Of a DNA stretch of 64,000 nucleotides, positions 26,491-36,544 are shown in pieces. This stretch comes from Bacteroidetes bacterium OLB10. GTDB lineage: Bacteria > Bacteroidota > Bacteroidia > AKYH767-A > OLB10. Location of the stretch: contig LNBX01000024.1 in the NCBI GenBank assembly GCA_001567275.1, forward strand, positions 62,001 through 126,000, given 5' to 3'. The notes beneath the pieces were generated by a model. That model saw nothing but the letters and a program-made list of their open reading frames with translations, made no database searches and had not been told where the DNA came from. Both the position numbers and the translations under genes were made by a program. Positions within the stretch are counted from its first letter, which is position 1. Each line of letters starts with the position of its first letter.

Positions 26491-28407
26491 ATGAGAAAAG
26501 TAATTGGAATCGACCTGGGAACAACCAACTCTTGCGTAGCTGTGATGGAAGGCAGCGAGCCTGTTGTAATCCCGAACAGCGAAGGTCGCAGAACGACACC
26601 TTCCATAGTAGGATTCATTAAAGATGGTGAGCGTAAAGTGGGTGACCCTGCAAAACGTCAGGCCATTACAAACCCCAAGAATACCGTTTATTCAATAAAG
26701 CGTTTCATGGGTGAATCTTTTGACCATTCAGCCAAAGAAAGAGAACGTGTACCTTATGAAGTGGTGAAAGGTGATAACAACACTCCCCGTGTAAAAATTA
26801 ACGACCGCTTATACACCCCTCAGGAAATTTCAGCAATCATTTTGCAGAAAATGAAAAAAACAGCTGAAGATTATCTTGGCAGCGAAGTTACAGAAGCAGT
26901 AATCACTGTGCCTGCATACTTCAACGACTCACAGCGTCAGGCTACCAAGGAAGCAGGAGAAATTGCAGGACTGAAAGTGCTTCGTATCATCAACGAGCCT
27001 ACTGCTGCTGCTCTGGCTTATGGTCTTGATAAAAAACATAAAGAAGAAAAAGTAGTTGTGTTCGACTGTGGTGGTGGTACACATGACGTATCAGTTCTTG
27101 AACTGGGCGATGGCGTTTTCGAAGTAAAATCAACCGATGGTGATACCCACCTGGGTGGTGACGATTTTGATCAGCGCATCATTGACTGGCTTGCCGATGA
27201 GTTTAAAAATGACGAAGGCATTGACCTGCGCAAAGACCCAATGGCATTGCAACGTTTGAAAGAAGCTGCTGAAAAAGCTAAAATAGAATTGTCAAGTTCT
27301 ACTCAGGCCGAAATCAACCTGCCCTACATTATGCCGGTTGACGGTGTTCCGAAACACCTGGTAAAAACACTTACCAGAGCAAAGTTTGAACAACTGGTAG
27401 ATGATTTGATTAAGCGTACCATTGAACCCTGCAAAACAGCATTGAGCAATGCAGGATTCAAACCAAGTGATATTGACGAAGTGATTTTGGTAGGAGGTTC
27501 AACTCGTATTCCTGCCATTCAGAATGCTGTGGAGAAATTTTTCGGTAAAGCTCCTTCCAAAGGAGTGAATCCTGATGAAGTTGTAGCTATTGGTGCAGCA
27601 ATTCAGGGTGCAGTGCTTACCGGAGATGTAAAAGATGTATTGTTGCTTGACGTAACTCCGCTGTCATTAGGTATAGAAACATTTGGTGGCGTGTTCACCA
27701 AACTTATCGAAGCCAACACTACCATTCCAACCAAGAAGAGTGAAGTGTTCAGCACAGCAAGCGACAGTCAGCCTTCTGTAGAAATACATGTATTGCAGGG
27801 CGAACGCAGTATGGCAAAAGATAACCGTACCATCGGACGTTTCCACCTTGATGGAATTCCGCCTGCACCACGCGGTGTACCTCAGATTGAAGTAACATTT
27901 GATATTGATGCCAATGGTATTCTGCACGTAACAGCAAAAGACAAAGGCACAGGCAAAGAGCAGAAGATACGTATAGAAGCCAGCAGCGGACTGAGCGATG
28001 AGGAAATAAAACGTATGAAAACAGAAGCTGAAGCCAATGCTGAAGCTGATAAAAAAGCGAAAGAAGAAGCTGATAAAGTGAACATGGCCGATACCATGAT
28101 ATTCCAGACTGAAAAACAGTTGACAGAGTATGGCGACAAACTTTCGCAAAACAACAAGGAGAATATCCAGCGTGCACTGAGCAAACTCAAAGATGCACAT
28201 AAGGAAAGAAACCTTGCTGAAATTGATACAGCACTCAACGAACTCAACACGGCATGGCAGGCCGCTTCACAGGAGATGTATAATGCATCTAACAATACAG
28301 GAAGCACTGCAACAGGCGCTGATGCCGGAAGCCAACAGGATGCTTCGGCACAGGGCGACACCGTAACCGATGTTGACTACGAAGAAGTAAAAGACGATAA
28401 GAAGTAA
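26491..28407 (+). CDS. dnaK: Molecular chaperone DnaK (Hsp70)
   Basis: ATP-driven chaperone that binds unfolded segments with DnaJ and GrpE. The 638-residue protein is full length. The N-terminal phosphate-1 loop [13 protein letters not shown] is followed by the nucleotide-binding lobes. The phosphate-2 loop reads [18 protein letters not shown], where DLGGGTFD is usual. [15 protein letters not shown] and the interdomain linker [15 protein letters not shown] follow, then the substrate domain, a helical lid and a tail rich in Gly, Ala and Asp ending [11 protein letters not shown]. It is monocistronic, followed by a strong terminator; neither grpE nor a canonical dnaJ is adjacent. Confidence 0.97.
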   Translation: MRKVIGIDLGTTNSCVAVMEGSEPVVIPNSEGRRTTPSIVGFIKDGERKVGDPAKRQAITNPKNTVYSIKRFMGESFDHSAKERERVPYEVVKGDNNTPRVKINDRLYTPQEISAIILQKMKKTAEDYLGSEVTEAVITVPAYFNDSQRQATKEAGEIAGLKVLRIINEPTAAALAYGLDKKHKEEKVVVFDCGGGTHDVSVLELGDGVFEVKSTDGDTHLGGDDFDQRIIDWLADEFKNDEGIDLRKDPMALQRLKEAAEKAKIELSSSTQAEINLPYIMPVDGVPKHLVKTLTRAKFEQLVDDLIKRTIEPCKTALSNAGFKPSDIDEVILVGGSTRIPAIQNAVEKFFGKAPSKGVNPDEVVAIGAAIQGAVLTGDVKDVLLLDVTPLSLGIETFGGVFTKLIEANTTIPTKKSEVFSTASDSQPSVEIHVLQGERSMAKDNRTIGRFHLDGIPPAPRGVPQIEVTFDIDANGILHVTAKDKGTGKEQKIRIEASSGLSDEEIKRMKTEAEANAEADKKAKEEADKVNMADTMIFQTEKQLTEYGDKLSQNNKENIQRALSKLKDAHKERNLAEIDTALNELNTAWQAASQEMYNASNNTGSTATGADAGSQQDASAQGDTVTDVDYEEVKDDKK

Positions 28408-28427
28408 GTTGTGTTTAGATTGTGTGG

Positions 28428-28458
28428 AGAGGCTGTCCCGAAAGGACAGCCTCTTTTT
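28428..28458 (+). terminator. Strong Rho-independent terminator after dnaK
   Basis: Perfect 11-base-pair stem AGAGGCTGTCC/GGACAGCCTCT with a five-base loop, followed directly by TTTT and an AT-rich stretch. It is GC-rich against an AT-rich background. Confidence 0.92.
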
Positions 28459-28538
28459 ATTCATTTGCATGAACCTTCATGTTTACAGTAGATAGTTTCC
28501 GATAATTGGTTTATCTTCGGACACAGATTTTTTTTCAG

Positions 28539-29666
28539 ATGAAACTGCAGGCACTTACATCGTTAAGATTTGTTTTTGCTTTTATGGTATTCCTCTGTCA
28601 CCTTACTTATTTCAGAGATTCAAGAATACCTGCCATACATGATTTGTTGGAAAACTACCTGCGTTTTGGTTATCTGGGTGTTAATTTCTTTTTTATGCTT
28701 TCGGGTTTTGTCATGGCATTTACCTATGCCTCCGCCATTGGCGACAAACAATTTTCAAGAAAGAACTTTTTAATCAAACGTGCTATCCGCATTGTACCGC
28801 TGCATTATTTCACATTGCTGCTGATTACTCCTGTTGTGGTTAAATCAGTATTGGATGATGGAGGATTCACTGCGCATCATACGTTTCAGTTTCTCGTAAG
28901 GTTGGGCGCACACCTCACCCTCACACAAAGTTTTATTCCTGCTATCCCATATTATTTTTCATTCAATGCTCCTGCATGGTCCATCTCTGCCGAAATGTTT
29001 TTTTATGTCATGTTTCCTGCAATTGTTGCATTTATTTTCAGAAAGGGACTCATCCGCAGTTATGCTTTTTATCTCGTGCTGCTTGCCATTGCACTTGTAC
29101 TGATGACGGTAATCCGGAATTTTTATGACATGCAATGGTTGTTTTATATTAATCCGTTCATCAGGATACTTGATTTTATCATGGGTATTTTTTTATTTTT
29201 CTTCTACAGCATTGTCAGGTATTCAAACAAAATGAATTCTTCGCGCGCTACGCTGCTTCAGATTATATCACTCATCATACCTGTTTTGTTTTTTATGGGT
29301 ATTCAGGAAGTTTACAAAACATATTCCAACTCTCTTTACTTTTATATTCCTATGGCTTTGCTGATATTTTCTTTCGCTTTCAGCGAAGGTGCTCTTGCCA
29401 AAGTTATGAGTGCCCGTTTTCTGGTGTTCTTAGGTGAAGCAAGTTATAGTTTTTATCTTACTCAGGATATTACTGCCCGATACATGAACTGGAACGGCAA
29501 CAGACTTGAAATTATCAAAACATATTTTGAAAATAATTACATAGCTTTTGCAGCTATGCAGTTTATGATTGCCCTTACAGTTGCCATCGTAGTTCATCTG
29601 TATGTTGAAAAACCTGTGACTGCATGGTTACGCAAAAAGTTTGAAAAAAAATCACTTGCCGATTGA
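28539..29666 (+). CDS. Acyltransferase-3 (OafA/YrhL-type) membrane protein
   Basis: A 375-residue inner-membrane enzyme with about ten hydrophobic helices, of the family that moves acetyl or other acyl groups onto surface polysaccharides. Family marks: the opening LTSLRFVFAFMVFLCHLTYF (His in helix 1), LGVNFFFMLSGFVMAF, RAIRIVPLHYF and NAPAWSISAEMFFYVMFP. The start ATG 28539 is taken because the residues before it (from 28506) do not fit the family's short N-terminus. It has no SGNH domain. The neighbours are not polysaccharide genes, so the substrate is unknown. Confidence 0.87.
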   Translation: MKLQALTSLRFVFAFMVFLCHLTYFRDSRIPAIHDLLENYLRFGYLGVNFFFMLSGFVMAFTYASAIGDKQFSRKNFLIKRAIRIVPLHYFTLLLITPVVVKSVLDDGGFTAHHTFQFLVRLGAHLTLTQSFIPAIPYYFSFNAPAWSISAEMFFYVMFPAIVAFIFRKGLIRSYAFYLVLLAIALVLMTVIRNFYDMQWLFYINPFIRILDFIMGIFLFFFYSIVRYSNKMNSSRATLLQIISLIIPVLFFMGIQEVYKTYSNSLYFYIPMALLIFSFAFSEGALAKVMSARFLVFLGEASYSFYLTQDITARYMNWNGNRLEIIKTYFENNYIAFAAMQFMIALTVAIVVHLYVEKPVTAWLRKKFEKKSLAD

Positions 29667-29754
29667 GATTTTATTTCATGTAATAAAGACGTTGTACACA
29701 TTTGTTTTTTCACTCTGCTGTCATTTTACTTTATTTGCATAGTAATTCAGAATT

Positions 29755-31041
29755 ATGCAGTTTGAAAATAATATTGAATTTGCCCGTCAGCTTGATAAAG
29801 AAGATGAGTTAAATTCATTCAGAAAAAAGTTTTTATTCCCTGAACATAAAGGCAAAAAAGTAATTTATTTCTGTGGCAATTCACTGGGATTGCAACCGGT
29901 AAACACACGCGAATACGTAAATCAGGAACTGAGCGACTGGGAAAAATTTGGTGTGGAAGGTCACTTTCAGGCGCGACACCCATGGTATCCCTATCATGAG
30001 TTTTTGAGAGATAATATGGCTCAGGTAGTTGGAGCACTTCCTCGCGAAACTGTTGTGATGAACTCGCTCACTGCAAATGTGCATTTTATGCTGGTGTCGT
30101 TTTACAAACCTGACTCCAAACGTTATAAAATTATCTGTGAAGCATCAGCTTTTCCTTCCGATCAGTATGCTCTGCAGTCGCAGGTAAAGTTTCACGGCTG
30201 CAACCCAAAAGATGCCATCATCGAACTTAAACCCCGCGATGGAGAGTTTACTCTTCGGCACGAAGATATATTGGCAGCAATCGAAAATCATAAAGACAGT
30301 CTGGCACTGGTGTTTTTAGGGAATCCAAATTATTACACCGGTCAGGTTTTTCAGATGAAAGAAATTACCGAAGCGGCACATCGTGTGGGAGCATTGGCAG
30401 GTTTCGACCTGGCACATGGAGCAGGAAATCTTGATTTGCATCTACACGATTGGCAAGTGGACTTTGCCGTGTGGTGTTCATACAAATATCTGAACGCAGG
30501 GCCCGGAGGAGTGGCCGGAGCTTTTGTACATGAGAAGCACTGCGACAATACCGACCGCGTTCGTTTTGCAGGATGGTGGGGCAACGACCCTCAAACACGG
30601 TTCACCATGCCTCATGATTTTGTGCCCGTAAAAAGTGCTGACTCCTGGCAGCTGAGTAATGCACCGGTATTGCCTATGGCTGCATTGCGGGCATCTCTCG
30701 AAATTTTTGCGTCAGCAGGTATGGACAGACTTGTTGCAAAAAGAAAAAAGCTGAATAATTTTCTGCGTTATGTAATTAATGAAGCAGTAACAGCCACAGG
30801 ACAACAACAGAATATCATCATCATCACTCCCGCGAATGAAAATGAGCGTGGAGCACAGGTCAGTATGTTATGCAAAAAGAATGGGAAAAAAATATTCAGC
30901 TACCTCACCGATAATGGAGTGATTGCAGACTGGCGCGAACCTGAGGTGTTGCGGATGGCAGCTGTTCCGTTGTATAATTCTTTTGAAGATATTTTCAGTT
31001 TTGGAGAATATTTTAAACAGGCATTAGCACTTCATAAGTAA
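29755..31041 (+). CDS. kynU: Kynureninase
   Basis: PLP-dependent enzyme that cleaves kynurenine to anthranilate and alanine, or 3-hydroxykynurenine to 3-hydroxyanthranilate. The 428-residue protein shows YFCGNSLGLQP, the GHFQARHPW block, the PLP-binding FDLAHGAGNLDLHLHDW (Asp and His) and the Schiff-base lysine K244 in WCSYKYLNAGPGG. The family FAGWWGND motif is present as RFAGWWGNDPQTRF. It is coupled to kmo by a one-base TAATG overlap; the pair turns kynurenine into 3-hydroxyanthranilate, a precursor of quinolinate and NAD. Confidence 0.96.
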   Translation: MQFENNIEFARQLDKEDELNSFRKKFLFPEHKGKKVIYFCGNSLGLQPVNTREYVNQELSDWEKFGVEGHFQARHPWYPYHEFLRDNMAQVVGALPRETVVMNSLTANVHFMLVSFYKPDSKRYKIICEASAFPSDQYALQSQVKFHGCNPKDAIIELKPRDGEFTLRHEDILAAIENHKDSLALVFLGNPNYYTGQVFQMKEITEAAHRVGALAGFDLAHGAGNLDLHLHDWQVDFAVWCSYKYLNAGPGGVAGAFVHEKHCDNTDRVRFAGWWGNDPQTRFTMPHDFVPVKSADSWQLSNAPVLPMAALRASLEIFASAGMDRLVAKRKKLNNFLRYVINEAVTATGQQQNIIIITPANENERGAQVSMLCKKNGKKIFSYLTDNGVIADWREPEVLRMAAVPLYNSFEDIFSFGEYFKQALALHK

Positions 31042-32393
31042 TGAAAAACAAAAATATTGCAATCATAGGAGCGGGGCTGGTAGGCTCACTGCTTGCTATT
31101 TATCTGCGCAAAAGAGGGTATCAGGTTACTTTATATGAACGCAGACCGGATATGCGAAAAGTGAATATTCCTGCAGGACGAAGTATCAACCTTGCCCTCA
31201 GCGACCGTGGGTGGAAAGCATTGCGCGGTGTAGGCATTGAAGATGCCATCAGAAAAATAGGAATCCCCATGACACATCGCACCATGCACAGCATGGACGG
31301 AAAAATTACTACACAGCCTTACGGAAAAGACGGTCAGGGCATTTACGCAGTGTCTCGCGGCATTTTAAACTGCACTCTGCTGGACCTTGCAGAGCAAAAT
31401 GGTGTGGAAATATTTTTCGATGAAAGGTGTACGGATGTTTTGCTGGCGAAAAATGAAATGCATTTCGAAAATCAACAAACTTTCGAAAAGACCACAGCAC
31501 ATGCAGATTTTATTTTTGGTGCTGATGGTGCGTTTGCTGCCACACGCTTGCAGATGCAGTTGTCAACAGCGCAGTTCAATTACTCACAGTCGTACCTGGA
31601 ACATGGTTATAAAGAACTTATGTTCACTGCCAATGCTGACGGTACGCATCGCATCGAAAAAAATGCATTGCACATCTGGCCGCGTGGCGGATACATGCTC
31701 ATTGCACTGCCTAATCTGGACGGAACTTTTACGGTTACACTGTTTTTCCCGATGAAAGGAAATCCTTCGTTTGAATCGTTGCACAACAAAGCAGAGGTAA
31801 AGAAATTTTTCAGCGATGTTTTTCCTGATGCAGTTCCGCTGTTGCATGACCTCGAAGAAGATTTCTTCAACAACCCTACAGGCTCGCTCGTAACGGTAAA
31901 GTGTATGCCCTGGCATGTAGGTGATCAGCTTGCACTGATTGGTGATGCTGCACATGCCATTGTTCCTTTTTATGGGCAAGGTATGAACTGCGGTTTTGAA
32001 GATTGTACCATACTCAACGATTTGCTGAATGAACATCATGATGACTGGGAAAAAGTGATTCCTGAATATGAACGTCTGCGCAAACCTGCTGCTGATGCAA
32101 TTGGCGAACTGGCTGTAGATAATTTTATTGAAATGCGCGACCTGGTTGGTCAGCCTGAATTTTTGCTGCGTAAAAAAATTGAAGGATGGTTTTATGAAAA
32201 ACATCCCGATAAATGGATGCCGCTTTATTCAATGGTAACTTTCAGCCATATTCCATACAACGAAGCACAGGCGCGTGGAAACCGCCAAAATGTGATTATG
32301 GATAAAATTATGGCAATGCCTGACATTGAAAATAAATGGAACAGCAGCGAAGTGGAAAATGCCATTGTGAATCTGCTCAGGGAAAATTCCTGA
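31041..32393 (+). CDS. kmo: Kynurenine 3-monooxygenase
   Basis: FAD- and NADPH-dependent enzyme that hydroxylates L-kynurenine with O2. The 450-residue protein begins with the FAD Rossmann motif IAIIGAGLVGSLLAIYLRKR and the NLALSDRGWKALRGVG signature. It also has RGILNCTLLDLAE, FGADGAFAATR and the second FAD motif LIGDAAHAIVPFYGQGMNCG. The C-terminus lacks the mitochondrial transmembrane anchor, as expected for bacteria. The start ATG overlaps the kynU stop, so the two are translated together. It requires oxygen, which argues for an aerobic or microaerobic life style. Confidence 0.96.
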   Translation: MKNKNIAIIGAGLVGSLLAIYLRKRGYQVTLYERRPDMRKVNIPAGRSINLALSDRGWKALRGVGIEDAIRKIGIPMTHRTMHSMDGKITTQPYGKDGQGIYAVSRGILNCTLLDLAEQNGVEIFFDERCTDVLLAKNEMHFENQQTFEKTTAHADFIFGADGAFAATRLQMQLSTAQFNYSQSYLEHGYKELMFTANADGTHRIEKNALHIWPRGGYMLIALPNLDGTFTVTLFFPMKGNPSFESLHNKAEVKKFFSDVFPDAVPLLHDLEEDFFNNPTGSLVTVKCMPWHVGDQLALIGDAAHAIVPFYGQGMNCGFEDCTILNDLLNEHHDDWEKVIPEYERLRKPAADAIGELAVDNFIEMRDLVGQPEFLLRKKIEGWFYEKHPDKWMPLYSMVTFSHIPYNEAQARGNRQNVIMDKIMAMPDIENKWNSSEVENAIVNLLRENS

Positions 32394-32570
32394 ATGGAAC
32401 AAACGGGTTTATCAAGGCTTTAACTGCTGCATTTTATCCCTGCATTTGCCACTTGAAAATTATAATGTGATGAAGACCTGCCTGCTCATGGCAAAACATT
32501 GAAGCAGAGAGATTAAATTCCTTTATATAAGTGTAATCCAACGCTTATTTTTATTTAATTTTGCATTCAA

Positions 32571-34472
32571 ATGTCTGACATCCTACACCACGAATGTGGC
32601 ATAGCAATGATTCGTTTGCTGAAGCCACTTGATTATTACCGAAAAAAATACGGCACCTCGTTTTACGCATTAAACAAGTTGTATCTGCTCATGGAAAAGC
32701 AGCATAACCGCGGGCAGGATGGTGCAGGTGTGGCCAACATAAAGTTTGATGCCGAACCCGGAACGCGTTATATCAGTCGCTACCGCTCTAACGACAAACA
32801 GGCCATACAGGATATTTTCAGTATGATTTTTAACAAATTCAACGAACGCACAAAAGGCGATCCTTCAAAATTAAACGATGTTGAATGGATGAAAAAAAAT
32901 ATGGCCTTCAGCGGTGAACTGTGGTTAGGGCATCTTCGTTACGGAACCTATGGCGGCAATGGCATTGAAGCATGTCATCCATTTTTGCGTCAGAACAACT
33001 GGATGACTCGCAATCTGGTGCTTGCAGGAAATTTTAATATGACCAATGTGGATGAACTTTTCGAAAATCTTATCAGAATAGGTCAGCATCCAAAAGAGAA
33101 AGCCGATACAGTAACCGTTTTGGAAAACATTGGTCATTATCTGGATGAGGAAAATGAAAGACTTTACGATCAGTTCAAAGAACAGGGATATTCCAAACAG
33201 GAAATTTCTCCTCTTATTGCAGAGCATCTGGATGTTGAAAGTATTCTGAAACATTCTTCCAAAAAATGGGATGGTGGTTATGTGATTGCAGGTATGATGG
33301 GACATGGTGATGCATTTGTATTGCGCGACCCTGCAGGAATAAGACCTGCCTATATGTATGCCGATGATGAAATTGTAGTAGTTGCCAGTGAAAGACCCGC
33401 CATTCAGACAGCTTTTAAACTTTCGTTTGAGCAGATTGAAGAAATAAAACCCGGCCATGCACTCATCATAAAAAAGAACGGCAAAATTTCAATGCCGCAG
33501 ATAAAAGAACCTACCGAACGTAATTCATGTTCTTTCGAACGTATTTATTTTTCGAGAGGAAGTGATGCAGAAATTTATCAGGAGCGAAAAGAGTTGGGCC
33601 GACAACTTTGTAAAAGTATTCTCCCTGCAGTGGACAATGATTTGCGGCACACAGTTTTTTCTTTTATCCCCAACACGGCAGAAGTAGCATTTTATGGAAT
33701 GATGCAGGGCATGGAAGATTATCTGCGCGATGTTCAGAAACGAAAAATCAAAGCAGCAGGCAATCAGCTTACCGATGAAAAACTGAGTGAAATACTTGCC
33801 ATCAAACCTCGCTTCGAAAAAATTGCCATTAAAGATGTCAAACTGCGTACGTTTATCACCAATGATGATGACCGAAGTGATATGGTTACACATGTGTATG
33901 ACATTACTTACGGTACACTTCAGAAAGGACAGGACAATCTGGTAGTGATTGACGACAGTATTGTGCGCGGAACAACACTTAAAAACTCCATCATCAGAAT
34001 GCTCGATCGGCTGGAGCCTAAGAAAATAGTGATTGTTTCATCAGCACCTCAAATACGTTATCCCGATTGTTACGGTATAGACATGGCACGTATTGGTGAC
34101 CTCATTGCTTTTCGTGCTGCCATTGCATTGCTCGAAGAAAATAATCTCGAACATATCATTGAAGAAACCTATGTGCATTGCAAGCAACAACTGGAACTTG
34201 GCGTGAATGAAATGAAAAACTATGTACGCGATATTTATAAACCATTCACAGCGGAGCAGATTTCGGCTAAGATTGCCTCGATGCTGAAACCTGAAGATTG
34301 CAAAGCTGAAGTAGAAATTATTTTTCAGAAAATTGAAGACCTGCACGAAGCATGCCCGCATAACAAAGGCGACTGGTATTTTTCAGGAAATTACCCGACA
34401 CCGGGAGGCAACAAGGTTGTGAGCCGTGCTTTTGTAAATTATATGCAGGGCATCAGCGCCAGAGCTTATTAA
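32571..34472 (+). CDS. Long PurF-like amidophosphoribosyltransferase
   Basis: A 633-residue glutamine amidotransferase/phosphoribosyltransferase. The N-terminal class II glutaminase domain has the nucleophile as Cys9 (HHECGIAM), so an eight-residue propeptide would be removed. It continues with KQHNRGQDGAGVAN, WLGHLRYGTYGGNG and LAGNFNMTN. Type I PRTase motifs follow: FERIYFSRGS and the PRPP loop VVIDDSIVRGTTLKNS. It is about 150 residues longer than standard PurF because of insertions in both domains, a form seen in Bacteroidota. A -7-like box TAATTTTG at 32556-32563 is 7 bases from the ATG, so the mRNA may be leaderless. Whether it serves purine synthesis or a related pathway is not certain. 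Confidence 0.87.
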   Translation: MSDILHHECGIAMIRLLKPLDYYRKKYGTSFYALNKLYLLMEKQHNRGQDGAGVANIKFDAEPGTRYISRYRSNDKQAIQDIFSMIFNKFNERTKGDPSKLNDVEWMKKNMAFSGELWLGHLRYGTYGGNGIEACHPFLRQNNWMTRNLVLAGNFNMTNVDELFENLIRIGQHPKEKADTVTVLENIGHYLDEENERLYDQFKEQGYSKQEISPLIAEHLDVESILKHSSKKWDGGYVIAGMMGHGDAFVLRDPAGIRPAYMYADDEIVVVASERPAIQTAFKLSFEQIEEIKPGHALIIKKNGKISMPQIKEPTERNSCSFERIYFSRGSDAEIYQERKELGRQLCKSILPAVDNDLRHTVFSFIPNTAEVAFYGMMQGMEDYLRDVQKRKIKAAGNQLTDEKLSEILAIKPRFEKIAIKDVKLRTFITNDDDRSDMVTHVYDITYGTLQKGQDNLVVIDDSIVRGTTLKNSIIRMLDRLEPKKIVIVSSAPQIRYPDCYGIDMARIGDLIAFRAAIALLEENNLEHIIEETYVHCKQQLELGVNEMKNYVRDIYKPFTAEQISAKIASMLKPEDCKAEVEIIFQKIEDLHEACPHNKGDWYFSGNYPTPGGNKVVSRAFVNYMQGISARAY

Positions 34473-34900
34473 TTACAGTCGCATTCATGTTCCACACCTA
34501 AGTCAATGGTGGTGACTACCCGTGTAGTTGATTTGCATGCAGCAAAAACTATACGCACTTTTTGCCCGTCATTGGTGTTTCCTTCTATTGCATAAGTAGG
34601 GCAGGGCTTATCATTCAGGTTGCTCTTTTTATAATTGATGGTTCCGTTGCGCAATATTTCATTCACTTCGGCCTCACTAATATTGCGGCATTGCATTCTG
34701 CATCGCGCATGTTGTGTGTATTCAAGAGTGCGGTAGCGCCATTCGCTCCGTTTGTTACGGCCATCATCTTTCCATGCAGGAGTTTCTTTAACAGGAGTTT
34801 CACTGCTGTTGTGGCAACTTTTTATCCACTTTACTGTTATTAATGCAATGGCAAGTAATACAATCAGTAAAACAGAACCTTTAGCTGAACTTTTAGCCAT
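34469..34900 (-). CDS. DUF4258 domain membrane-anchored protein
   Basis: A 143-residue protein with one N-terminal helix (about residues 9-27, GSVLLIVLLAIALITVKW) and a DUF4258 domain. The domain shows YTQHARCRMQCRNISEAEVNEIL, then CPTYAIEG, VRIVFAACKSTTRVVTTIDLG and a Cys-rich HECDCN end. DUF4258 domains look like relatives of RelE-fold toxins, but with a membrane anchor and no antitoxin gene nearby this one is unlikely to be a plain TA toxin. The gene is convergent with the PurF-like gene and shares the four bases TTAA, a stop codon on each strand. Confidence 0.78.
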   Translation of the reverse strand: MAKSSAKGSVLLIVLLAIALITVKWIKSCHNSSETPVKETPAWKDDGRNKRSEWRYRTLEYTQHARCRMQCRNISEAEVNEILRNGTINYKKSNLNDKPCPTYAIEGNTNDGQKVRIVFAACKSTTRVVTTIDLGVEHECDCN

Positions 34901-34966
34901 AGAAAAGACTTATATTGTTTAATTTTGCAGACCAAAGTAAAACGTTTTTTTTTAATACACAGAACA

Positions 34967-36526
34967 ATGAGTACAGCAGTTAAAACCGGATACGGTATAG
35001 AGAAAGCCCTGAAGCAACTGGGAATTACGGAAATAAATAAAGGTGCAACCACAGGAACTAAGTGGTTTGATACCAAAGGTGATATTCTTGAATCTTTTTC
35101 ATCATCAGATGGTGAGCTAATTTCTAAAGTGAAGCAAGCAACAGCTGACGATTACGAAACGATTATTCAAACAGCTCAACAGGCTTTTAAAGAATGGCGT
35201 ATGTGGCCTGCTCCCAAACGCGGAGAGGTGGTTCGCCAGATAGGAAATAAACTGCGTGAATATAAAGAGCCTTTAGGACAACTGGTTTCTTATGAGATGG
35301 GAAAAATTTATCAGGAAGGTCTTGGCGAAGTGCAGGAGATGATTGACATCTGCGATTTTGCAGTAGGTCTTTCACGCCAGTTACATGGATTCACCATGCA
35401 CAGCGAACGACCCAAGCATCGCATGTACGAACAATATCATCCATTAGGAATTGTTGGAGTGATTACAGCTTTCAATTTTCCGGTAGCTGTATGGAGCTGG
35501 AATGCCATGCTTGCAATGGTTTGTGGTGATACCATTGTTTGGAAACCATCATCTAAAGTTCCGCTTTGTGCTATTGCAGTGCAAAACATCATAGCCTCAG
35601 TGCTTGAAGAAAATAAAGTTCCCGAAGGAGTATGCAATCTGGTAGTGGCAAACTCCAAACATGTAGGTGATAATTTTCTTGCTGACAACCGTGTGCCTCT
35701 GATTTCTGCAACAGGCTCCACACGTGTTGGCAAACGTGTAGCATCCATTGTGGGTGAGCGCTTAGGCCGCAGTCTTCTCGAACTTGGTGGAAACAATGCC
35801 ATCATCATCACAGAACATGCCGATTTGGATATGGCTATCCGCGCAGTATTGTTTGGTGCAGTAGGCACAGCAGGACAACGTTGCACCAGCACACGCAGAC
35901 TTATTATTCACGAAAGTGTGTTTGATGCCTTTAAGAAAAAATTAGTAAGTGCTTATCAGCATATTCGTATCGGTCATCCATTAGATGCACATACTCTAGT
36001 CGGGCCATTGATTGATACCGGAGCAGTAAAAGATTTTCATCAGGCTATTGAGCGGGTAAAAAAGGAAGGTGGAACCATACTTTATGGTGGAGAGACTATG
36101 ACGGGTGAAGGTTTTGAAAGCGGATGTTATGTAAAACCATGTATTGCCGAAGTTCCAAAGAATATTCCAATTGTATGTCACGAAACTTTTGCACCATTGC
36201 TTTACATCATGAAATATAAAACACTCGATCAGGCAATAGAAATGCAGAACGATGTTCCTCAGGGATTGTCATCAGCCATCTTCTCACGCAATATGCTCGA
36301 GACTGAAAAATTCCTTTCACACGAAGGAAGTGATTGCGGAATTGCCAATGTAAACATCGGAACATCAGGTGCAGAAATCGGAGGAGCCTTTGGTGGCGAA
36401 AAAGAAACCGGTGGAGGACGTGAGTCAGGAAGTGATGCATGGAAAGTGTATATGCGCAGACAAACAAACACCATCAACTATTCTACTGAACTGCCATTGG
36501 CACAGGGAATACATTTCGATATTTAA
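34967..36526 (+). CDS. ALDH7-type aldehyde dehydrogenase (aminoadipate-semialdehyde dehydrogenase)
   Basis: NAD-dependent dehydrogenase of the antiquitin (ALDH7A1/AmaB) group, which oxidises alpha-aminoadipate semialdehyde (piperideine-6-carboxylate) in lysine breakdown. The 519-residue protein has ALKQLGI at the start, AFNFPVAVWSWNAMLAM, the catalytic Glu in LLELGGNNAII and the nucleophile in TAGQRCTSTRR. The C-terminal GGAFGGEKETGGGRESGSD is also conserved. The start ATG at 34967 is preferred over an upstream one at 34925 because a -7-like box (TAATTTTG, 34920-34927) overlaps the latter. Other lysine-degradation genes are not in the window. Confidence 0.9.
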   Translation: MSTAVKTGYGIEKALKQLGITEINKGATTGTKWFDTKGDILESFSSSDGELISKVKQATADDYETIIQTAQQAFKEWRMWPAPKRGEVVRQIGNKLREYKEPLGQLVSYEMGKIYQEGLGEVQEMIDICDFAVGLSRQLHGFTMHSERPKHRMYEQYHPLGIVGVITAFNFPVAVWSWNAMLAMVCGDTIVWKPSSKVPLCAIAVQNIIASVLEENKVPEGVCNLVVANSKHVGDNFLADNRVPLISATGSTRVGKRVASIVGERLGRSLLELGGNNAIIITEHADLDMAIRAVLFGAVGTAGQRCTSTRRLIIHESVFDAFKKKLVSAYQHIRIGHPLDAHTLVGPLIDTGAVKDFHQAIERVKKEGGTILYGGETMTGEGFESGCYVKPCIAEVPKNIPIVCHETFAPLLYIMKYKTLDQAIEMQNDVPQGLSSAIFSRNMLETEKFLSHEGSDCGIANVNIGTSGAEIGGAFGGEKETGGGRESGSDAWKVYMRRQTNTINYSTELPLAQGIHFDI

Positions 36527-36544
36527 TTTTTTTTAACCTGAACA

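Noticed and set aside
27667..28361. Long open frames on the strand opposite dnaK
   Set aside because: They are typical shadows of a strongly biased gene; no motifs or start signals support them.
34469..34900. DUF4258 gene as a RelE-type toxin
   Set aside because: It has a membrane anchor and no antitoxin gene beside it.
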